From the NCBI GenBank assembly GCA_022652735.1, contig JALCRP010000018.1, positions 1 through 40,710 of the forward strand: 40,710 nt of DNA, read 5' to 3'. A program made the translations under genes and the position numbers. Source of the stretch: Faecalibacterium sp. (GTDB lineage Bacteria > Bacillota > Clostridia > Oscillospirales > Ruminococcaceae). The notes beneath the pieces were generated by a model. It searched no databases. It saw only the letters and a list, made by a program, of their open reading frames with translations, and was not told the origin of the DNA. This document shows, piece after piece, positions 18,238 to 24,399 of this stretch (positions within the stretch are counted from its first letter, which is position 1; each line of letters begins with the position of its first letter).

Positions 18238-18785
18238 TTCATGCTCGGCATAGCCGCCTTTTCTTCCACGGCCTCGAGATAGGCGCGCGGACGAAAGCCG
18301 AGCGCCCCTGCAATGAAGCTGGTGGGAACCATGCGGATCGCACGGTTGAGCTTCGTGACGCTGTCGTTATAGATCAAGCGGCTGGTGCGTACCATCTTTT
18401 CGTAGCTGTCGACGGCGTCCATGCATTTTGCGTAGTTTTTGTCTGCCTTTAGCTCGGGGTACCGTTCGGCCACCATCGCGATACGGCCCAGCGCCTCGCT
18501 GATTACGTCCTCCTGCTTGAGTACTTCACCCGGCGCAGACTTTGCCGTGATTACGCTGCGACGGGATTTGATTGTTTCGATCATCGTCTGGGATTCGTGT
18601 GCGGCATAGCCCTTCGTCAAATCCAAAAGCGCCGTCAGTGCATCAAAACGGGAGGAAAGCTGCACACCGATCTGGCTCATGGCATTATTGATATTTTCAT
18701 CCATCATCACCAGCCGACGCTGGGTGGCAAGCACCCATAGGATCAAGAGCACCGCCAGTAAAACAAAAATCATCAACGCCTGCAT
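18234..18785 (-). CDS. lemA: LemA family protein
   Basis: LemA proteins are small, single-pass membrane proteins with a helical bundle; their role is poorly defined. This one has 183 residues: an N-terminal transmembrane helix (about 4-22, LMIFVLLAVLLILWVLA) then a helical domain with the family features LSSRFDALTALLDL and YNDSVTKLNRAIRMVPTSF. It lies four bases overlapping with the DUF2207 gene. The ATG at 18785 has AAGGAG at seven bases. Its start is only 26 bases after the T-run of the terminator at 18812-18847, so its promoter must lie in or before that terminator, or it depends on read-through from the lipoprotein gene. Confidence 0.92.
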   Translation of the reverse strand: MQALMIFVLLAVLLILWVLATQRRLVMMDENINNAMSQIGVQLSSRFDALTALLDLTKGYAAHESQTMIETIKSRRSVITAKSAPGEVLKQEDVISEALGRIAMVAERYPELKADKNYAKCMDAVDSYEKMVRTSRLIYNDSVTKLNRAIRMVPTSFIAGALGFRPRAYLEAVEEKAAMPSMK

Positions 18786-18811
18786 AAAAAATCTCCTTTC
18801 GCCTTATTTAC

Positions 18812-18847
18812 AAAAAAGGGCAACGGACGCGGATTACTCCGCATCCG
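18812..18847 (-). terminator. Rho-independent terminator after the repeat lipoprotein
   Basis: A ten-base-pair stem with one G-T pair (18824-18833 with 18838-18847) and a four-base loop; on the minus strand TTGCCC then six T follow. It lies about 75 bases after the stop at 18922. Confidence 0.88.
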
Positions 18848-18921
18848 CTGCCGGAATCGGTTTTCAGATATTTGCGGGCAGCGCCGCGCCATGCAGGGCC
18901 GCCCTATGCGGTAAGGAAAGC

Positions 18922-19581
18922 TTAGGCCTCGTCAACATAGGAGTTGGCGACAACTTCCATCATGTCGCCCACCCAAGCGGTAAGTTCATCACAAGTAGCC
19001 GTCATTTCATCCAGCTGTTCCTGCGTATAAGCGGACGGGTCTGCAATGACATCCTTTACCGTCGAAACTTCAGTTGCAATGTTGTTCAGGCCGTCGACGA
19101 CCTCGGTATCCTGCTCCCAGCCGTTCGCTGTGGCGACATCTACCATCTGATTGTAGGCCTCGGCAAGGGTATTGAAGCTTTCCGTCAGCGCGGTGACATC
19201 CAGCTCGCCGGCTGTCGAAGTACCGGCATCCTCGGCGGCAACGTCCGCGTAAGGCACGGAAACGACATCCTTCATATCGGCCACCCATGCAATCAGTTCA
19301 TCGCACTGGGCAGTAAGCTCATCAATCTGCTCCTGTGTGGCCTCACCCGGATCTTCGACGATGGGCTTTACCGTAGAGATCTCATCGGCAATATCGTTCA
19401 GGCCGGAGACCACATCGGCATCCTGATCCCATCCGTTTTCCGTGGCGACGCTGATCATATCGTTATAATCGTTGGCCAGCGTATTGTAGCTTTCCTTCAG
19501 CTTCGAGACATCTGCCCCGCCGCAGGCAACCAAAGCGGCCGTCAATACCAGAGTTGCTGCCAGAGTAAGAAATTTTTTCAT
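18922..19581 (-). CDS. Lipoprotein with two tandem ~90-residue repeats
   Basis: An exported lipoprotein of 219 residues with lipobox LVAC (Cys20). The mature part is two homologous units, about residues 24-113 and 128-217, offset by 104. Both contain a LxESxNTLA start, VATxNGWxQD, a VVxGLNxIA helix, TQEQxDE and one cysteine in QCDEL/TCDEL. The units look like helical hairpins, and a short Thr/Ser/Gly linker joins them. I recognise no domain family. The ATG at 19581 has AGGAGTGA at six bases. It has its own terminator at 18812, so it may be transcribed apart from lemA. It could be a sensor or a cell-surface binding protein, but nothing shows which. Confidence 0.8.
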   Translation of the reverse strand: MKKFLTLAATLVLTAALVACGGADVSKLKESYNTLANDYNDMISVATENGWDQDADVVSGLNDIADEISTVKPIVEDPGEATQEQIDELTAQCDELIAWVADMKDVVSVPYADVAAEDAGTSTAGELDVTALTESFNTLAEAYNQMVDVATANGWEQDTEVVDGLNNIATEVSTVKDVIADPSAYTQEQLDEMTATCDELTAWVGDMMEVVANSYVDEA

Positions 19582-19728
19582 CTTATGTCACTCCTTTTTT
19601 TGTTCGTCGTGTTTTTACAGCTTTCGCTGTTCTTCGCGTTTATCCTAGCGCATATTTTCCGAAAAAGGGGGATGTTTGCATGAATCGACCGAGAACTGCA
19701 TCCAATATACCCTAGGCACGGCAGAGCA

Positions 19729-21001
19729 TTATAAAGAAAGGCGCAAGGTAAAGATCCCATCCTTTGCCGCAAAGCTATACACGCCCTGATAACGCTCTAC
19801 GATGGCGCAGATACTGTGCACACCGATCCCGTGCCCCGGCACCGTCGTCGTGGGAAGGCCGCCGGAAAATGCAACTTCCCTTTCGCAGGAATTGATTATC
19901 TGCAAAAAGAGCCTGCCCATTTTTTCATAGGCATGCACCTCAATGCCGCAGTTTTCCTTTTTTTTCGCCAGCGGCAGACACGCATGCAGCGCGTTTTCGA
20001 GCGCGTTGGAAAGCAGGACGCACAAATCGCTGTCGGACACCGCCAGCAGGTGTGGCAGTTTTATATCTAGATTCATTGGGATACCCGCCTCGGCCGCGCG
20101 CCCCGCAAAGGCGGACAGGATCAGGTTTGCGGCCTCGTTTTCGCAGTAGATTTGAACCTTCTGCGCCTCGATCTCCGTGCAGATACTTTGGATATAGGTT
20201 TGTGCCTGTTCCGTCTTTCCGTTTTTGAGGCAGGCGGAAAGATACTGTAAATGGTGGCGCAGATCATGCCGATAGGAGCTGGCCTGCGCCTGAGACCGGC
20301 GCAGCGCGGCAATTTCCCGCACGGCCTGCGTGATCTGAAGATTGAGCGTTGCCTGCGCCTGCTCCATAGCGGCACGCTTTTTTTCTTCTTCCGAATGATA
20401 CAGCAGAAAAAGCAGGTAGGCCGCCGCACACACAAACGGCATAAATTCCACCGCCGCAGGTACCCCCCGTGTGAGCAGATCGGTATACACCCGTGTCAAA
20501 TAATCAAACCCATACCCCAGCATAGGGATGGACGCAGCCTGCCACTGTACGCTGCGCGGGTGGGCCGATACCGAGCGAACGGCGGGCGCTACATAATAGA
20601 GCAAAAGCAGCAAAAGCGGCAACGTCACCGCCAACTCGGCAACATCCTGCATCTGCGCGCTGCCGGAGAGCAACGCCACCGCCAGCAGCGCCACCCATCG
20701 GCGCAGCTGACAGCAGAGATAGGCCGTCAAAACTGAGATCGTAGGCCAAAGCAACCTGCCTGTCAACCCCCAAAGCAGGAGAACCAGCGGAAGATGCATC
20801 ACAAGCGGATAAAGCTTTTGAACCAGCGCGCCCCCCCCATAAAAGGCAGATTCCGCCCTGCAAAACAAGCATACCTGCAATGCCCGCTGCCAGCGCGCAG
20901 CGCTTTTTTCGCGTGGCGGGCACACCGCAAAAGGCCGCGGACAGAATGCTGCCGTACACCCCCACCGCTATATCATTAAAAAGAGAAACGCTTATGTTCA
21001 C
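19729..21001 (-). CDS. AgrC-like sensor histidine kinase, frameshifted at a G8 run
   Basis: A GHKL/HPK10-type sensor kinase. The C-terminal part is complete: phosphoacceptor region RHDLRHHLQYL, N box NALENALHAC and glycine box GHGIGVHS. The N-terminal part is hydrophobic with several membrane helices, as in peptide-sensing kinases. The frame starting with GTG at 21001, which overlaps the regulator stop as GTGA, is not the kinase frame. They join at a run of eight G on the minus strand (20831-20838). Removing one G gives an uninterrupted 423-residue protein. As sequenced, only an N-truncated form (from about 20925 or an internal start) could be made. This may be a sequencing error, a real mutation or phase variation. 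Confidence 0.8.
20831..20838 (-). repeat. Homopolymeric G8 tract within the kinase gene
   Basis: Eight consecutive G on the coding (minus) strand sit exactly where the kinase reading frame breaks. Tracts of this length slip during replication. Seven G would restore the frame. Confidence 0.9.
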
Positions 21002-21732
21002 AGCAGCACCTGCTTGCCCCGAAATGCATACTCCAGAAATTCATTTTTGATCTCGGTATATTTTCCGTGCGGGATGGGTACCTGCGCAAGGCATGCCATT
21101 GCGATTTCGCGATAGGTGATGTTTTGGATGTACTCCATATTGACAAGATACGAGCGATGCGGCCGCAAAAAGTTCGGAAACTGTGCCAACTGAGCGCCCA
21201 GATCATCGAGGCTCCCGCTGCATTCCACCACTTTGCCGCTCGTCAAATGCAGAATCAATGTCCGACCGATCACCTCGCAGTATTCCAACTGCGTGAGCGG
21301 GACGCGTGTGATTCCAGTTTTGCACCGCAAAATCAGGCTGTCCGTTTTTGCTTTGGCGCATTCCGACAGGGCTGTATCCATCAGGCGAAAAAAGCTTTCT
21401 TCCCAGATGGGCTTCATCTGATAAAAATACGCCCCTACTGCATAAGACTGCACTGCAAACTCTGCGGAGGAGGTCAGAAATATAATTTTCACATCGGTGT
21501 CGTATTCCCGGATTTCTTTTGCGGCTTCGATCCCATTTTCACCCGGCATCACAACATCCAGAAACAGAATATCGAAGCGCAGCCCCCTTTCAATGCCGGT
21601 CAACAGGTCAAGCGGGCTTTGAAAAGCCGTGTACTGTATCTCCTGATTTTTTGCCACACGATAGTTGTCCAGCAGCACACTGATCTCGTCCAGCATAGGC
21701 AGCTCGTCATCACAAAATCCCACTTTTATCAT
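20998..21732 (-). CDS. LytTR response regulator (AgrA-like)
   Basis: A 244-residue response regulator. The receiver domain has acidic pair D8-D9 (CDDE), phosphoacceptor Asp59 in LFLDVVMPG, a T/S in FLTSS and the lysine in MKPI near residue 107. The C-terminal LytTR domain (about 145-240) contains FLRPHRSYLVNMEYI, the family DNA-binding signature. It overlaps the kinase start at 21001 by four bases, so the two are co-translated. The ATG at 21732 has AAAAGGA about ten bases upstream. The target genes are not known; the divergent second system across 21733-21967 is a candidate. Confidence 0.93.
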   Translation of the reverse strand: MIKVGFCDDELPMLDEISVLLDNYRVAKNQEIQYTAFQSPLDLLTGIERGLRFDILFLDVVMPGENGIEAAKEIREYDTDVKIIFLTSSAEFAVQSYAVGAYFYQMKPIWEESFFRLMDTALSECAKAKTDSLILRCKTGITRVPLTQLEYCEVIGRTLILHLTSGKVVECSGSLDDLGAQLAQFPNFLRPHRSYLVNMEYIQNITYREIAMACLAQVPIPHGKYTEIKNEFLEYAFRGKQVLL

Positions 21733-21762
21733 GATAATAAGTCCTTTTCATTGCGGTTTTCT

Positions 21763-21793
21763 GATATATTTTTTCGCGTACTTTCAATGTAAA
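21763..21793 (-). promoter_or_regulatory. Tentative promoter for the minus-strand two-component operon
   Basis: Minus strand TTTACA (21788-21793) and TATATC (21763-21768) separated by 19 bases, a longer spacing than ideal. It lies about 30 bases upstream of the regulator ATG at 21732. The 235-base gap to the divergent regulator must hold this operon's promoter, but this exact assignment is weak. Confidence 0.35.
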
Positions 21794-21859
21794 GGCTTTT
21801 GTGACGCCTCGCAAGCCTATCGCCGCAGGCTGTCGTTTTATCGTCACGAACGGCAAGAT

Positions 21860-21889
21860 TTGACAAAACGTTTGCGCTTTTTGTAGAAT
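21860..21889 (+). promoter_or_regulatory. Sigma-70 promoter of the plus-strand two-component operon
   Basis: TTGACA (21860-21865), an 18-base spacer and TAGAAT (21884-21889). The predicted start is about 72 bases before the ATG at 21968, leaving a GC-rich leader. Confidence 0.75.
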
Positions 21890-21967
21890 AGTAGAAATTG
21901 CCGCGCTCCGGGCCTCCTTTGGTGCGGCACACCGCCGGGGCGATTAAAAAGGGAAAGCTGTACCGTC

Positions 21968-22699
21968 ATGGAAATTGTCATCGTTGAGGATATGGAATCC
22001 GATTTTTCCGCGCTGCAAGACGCCATAACAGACGAAATGACCTTGCAGAAAGTGGAATTTCGCATCCGCTGGTTTCCGGCCGGGGAGCTGTTTTTGGCTT
22101 CTCTTGCTTCCGGGCCATGCGATCTCTTATTTTTAGATGTGCTTTTGGGCGACTGCATGAATGGAATGGACACTGCCCGCGCGGCGCGCCGCGCGGGATT
22201 TTGTGGGCCTATCGTATTTACGACAAGCGAACGGGAATACGCAGTGGAAGGCTTCGAGGTACAGGCCGTTGATTATTTAGTCAAACCGTATTATCCCGAG
22301 CGGGTGCATGCCGTACTGCGGCGTATTCTGGCCGCGCTGCGTGCACGGCAATATCTTACCGTGCAGCTTGGCCGCACACAGCGGCGCGTGTGCCTTGACG
22401 ATCTGATGTGGGCCGAGGCGCAGGGGCACTCCCTGCTTTTGCACTTGCAGAGCGGCGAAACGCTGTGCGCTTATCGCAGCTTTGAGGCGCTGGCGGCAGA
22501 GCTGCCGCCGCAGGCCCGATTCCAATGTTGCTGCCGGGGCGTTATCGTAAATTTGGAATTTGTGCAAGGCTTGCAAAATGGTGATTTTTTGCTGACGGAC
22601 GGGCAAAGAGTGCCCATAAGCCGTCCGAAACGGACAGAAATGCAAAAAGCCCTTTCGGCTTATGCAGTCGAAAGGGTTCGAGGGGAGATGACACCGTGA
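21968..22699 (+). CDS. LytTR response regulator (AgrA-like), second copy
   Basis: A 243-residue response regulator with acidic residues E7-D8, phosphoacceptor Asp57 in LLFLDVLLG, FTTS and the conserved lysine in YLVKPYYPE. The C-terminal half is a LytTR DNA-binding domain (about 130-235) with RFQCCCRGVIVNLEFVQ, matching the RxHRSxLVNxxYI pattern only loosely: the usual histidine is replaced by Cys. The ATG at 21968 has only a distant AGGG. Its stop overlaps the kinase GTG start by four bases. It is transcribed away from the first LytTR regulator. Confidence 0.92.
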   Translation: MEIVIVEDMESDFSALQDAITDEMTLQKVEFRIRWFPAGELFLASLASGPCDLLFLDVLLGDCMNGMDTARAARRAGFCGPIVFTTSEREYAVEGFEVQAVDYLVKPYYPERVHAVLRRILAALRARQYLTVQLGRTQRRVCLDDLMWAEAQGHSLLLHLQSGETLCAYRSFEALAAELPPQARFQCCCRGVIVNLEFVQGLQNGDFLLTDGQRVPISRPKRTEMQKALSAYAVERVRGEMTP

Positions 22700-24024
22700 C
22701 GGCGGCGCGTACACTAGAGCTTTTGTTTTATTGCTGTGTTAACCTTCTGCCGGAGCTACTGCTGATTTTGGTGGCGTGTCGGGATTTTTTGCGTTTTTCC
22801 ATGCAGACGACGACAGCGCTCTCGATGGGCGTTTTGGCTTGCTATTGCAGCTGTACAATCGCCTATGACGCAGGCGCACTTTCCTATTTGGCGGCGAATG
22901 TTATCTTAAATGTCACTTATATCCTGTTCGGCGTATTTCTTACAAAGGATAAGCCGTGGCAGCTTTTATTCGCGCTAGGGATGATTCTCAACTACGGCAG
23001 TGTCTGCTCGATTACGGCGGCAGGCTTGTATCATGTGCTGAACCTGCCGGGCACAGAGTTCGGATGGTATTCTTCGCTCATTACGCTGGCCGTTGCTGCC
23101 GTGCTCTGGCCGTTGTATCACTGGATGCTGGCACGAAAAATGCGTCCGTTGTTTACACGTGAGGGTGCAGAGGAAAGTTGGCGCATCCTGTGGATCGTAC
23201 CGGCATTTTTCTGTGTCATCCACTATTTCTGCATCTGGACTGAGGGCGGGAATTACGCCTCTCGCCCGCTGAACGTGCTCTTTTTAATGTTTCTCAACCT
23301 TGGTGCCGCTTTTATCTCTTGTCTGGTTGCCTATACGGCGGATGTACGTGCAGAACGGCTTCGCCTCGAAGCCGAAAATCAGCGTTTTGCTATTGAGGCA
23401 GCACAATATGAAAACCTGAAAGAACGCATGGAGCAGACGCGCCGCGCTCGGCATGATCTTCGCCAGCACCTGCGGCTGATTCAGTCGTATCTGGATACCG
23501 GCAATGAAGCGGCTCTGCGAGACTATATTCATGCCTATGGCCAATCTCTGCCCGCCGATACAAAAGAACGCTACTCTCAAAACATCGTGGCAGATAGCGT
23601 GGTGCGCTATTATGCCGAACAGGCCGAGGCAAAGGGCATCGCCTTTTCGGCGCAGTTGGAGTTTCCTTCGGCTTTATCTTTGCCGGAGCCGGATTTATGC
23701 GTAGTGCTCGGAGATTTGCTCGAGAACGCGCTGGAATCCTGCGAAAGGCACATCGAAGATTCTCCCTCTGTCCGCCTCGCCGGGAAGCTGATCGGCACGC
23801 AGATGCTGACGATCGTCGTAGACAATTCCCCTGCCGACGAGCCGAAGTGGGAGAAAGCCGCCCTGATCTCTTCGAAGCGCCACGACATCGGCACCGGCAC
23901 AGCGTCGCTGCGCGCAATCGCAAAGCGCTACGGGGGAGAGGCAGATTTCCGTTGGAAGGATGGCGTTTTTTCCGCTTCCATCGTGCTGCTGCTCCGTCAA
24001 AAAGACGGCTGCATTTCCGGTTAA
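22696..24024 (+). CDS. AgrC-like GHKL sensor histidine kinase
   Basis: A 442-residue membrane sensor kinase. About six hydrophobic helices fill residues 5-220, then a coiled-coil segment (RAERLRLEAENQRFAIEA), the phosphoacceptor region RHDLRQHLRLI, N box DLLENALESC and glycine-rich GTGTASLRAI. This matches the HPK10 group that senses peptides or other extracellular signals. The GTG start at 22696 overlaps the regulator stop (GTGA) and has GGGGAG upstream. Unlike the paralogue at 19729-21001 it is intact. No agrB or agrD-like peptide gene is recognised nearby, so the signal is unknown. Confidence 0.93.
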   Translation: MTAARTLELLFYCCVNLLPELLLILVACRDFLRFSMQTTTALSMGVLACYCSCTIAYDAGALSYLAANVILNVTYILFGVFLTKDKPWQLLFALGMILNYGSVCSITAAGLYHVLNLPGTEFGWYSSLITLAVAAVLWPLYHWMLARKMRPLFTREGAEESWRILWIVPAFFCVIHYFCIWTEGGNYASRPLNVLFLMFLNLGAAFISCLVAYTADVRAERLRLEAENQRFAIEAAQYENLKERMEQTRRARHDLRQHLRLIQSYLDTGNEAALRDYIHAYGQSLPADTKERYSQNIVADSVVRYYAEQAEAKGIAFSAQLEFPSALSLPEPDLCVVLGDLLENALESCERHIEDSPSVRLAGKLIGTQMLTIVVDNSPADEPKWEKAALISSKRHDIGTGTASLRAIAKRYGGEADFRWKDGVFSASIVLLLRQKDGCISG

Positions 24025-24146
24025 CCCTCGCATCCGGCCCCTGCAGACAAAAAGAGGTTTTCGGTTTTCTATTTTTTCACATCCTGCTGCTCTCTAAGCT
24101 GTTGCTGCGCATATTATCTATAGAAGCTTTTACATGCAGCCCTATT

Positions 24147-24399
24147 CCCATCAAATCCGGGCGCATCTGGCGTTTTTGGGCCAGCCTGTGCTGGGCGACA
24201 TCAAATACGGCAACCGCAAAATGAACGAACGCACAGGCATTAAAACGCAGGCGCCGTGCGGCTCACCTTTTTGGATATTCCCGCCGAAAACATTTTGCAC
24301 GATTTTTCCGGCCGTGTCGTCAAGCTGAAAGGCTCTGCCATTTTAAAACAATTCGCCGCGCTGGATCAGAGCGCGGCGAATAAAACTGTTTCGAATTAA
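24147..24399 (+). pseudogene. 3' fragment of the pseudouridine synthase gene, frameshifted
   Basis: This is the last third of an RluA/RluD-type gene without its catalytic domain. It matches 10403-10662 in the same orientation with about 95% identity. A seven-base deletion has removed one of two GCGC-flanked units (original GCGCTGTGCGCC, here GCGCC), shifting the frame, so the encoded tail diverges after QAP. No start or ribosome site is present. The homology begins abruptly at 24147 (CCCATCAAATCC) and continues ten bases past the stop, so it was copied as DNA. Confidence 0.93.
24354..24378 (-). terminator. Hairpin downstream of the EAL gene (duplicated)
   Basis: Identical nine-base-pair stem to that at 10617-10641. 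On the minus strand it follows the EAL stop by about 17 bases and is followed by AATTGTTTTAAAAT. Its intrinsic terminator strength is uncertain because the T-tract is interrupted. Confidence 0.45.

Noticed and set aside
16528-18282. 584-codon open frame on the plus strand opposite the DUF2207 gene
   Set aside because: Shadow of a gene with signal peptide, membrane helix and family tail; the antisense product is His/Arg-rich and without motif.
21733-21967. Search for an AgrD-like peptide gene between the two two-component systems
   Set aside because: No short frame with ribosome site and amphipathic leader plus acidic tail was seen; the short frames present overlap the promoters.
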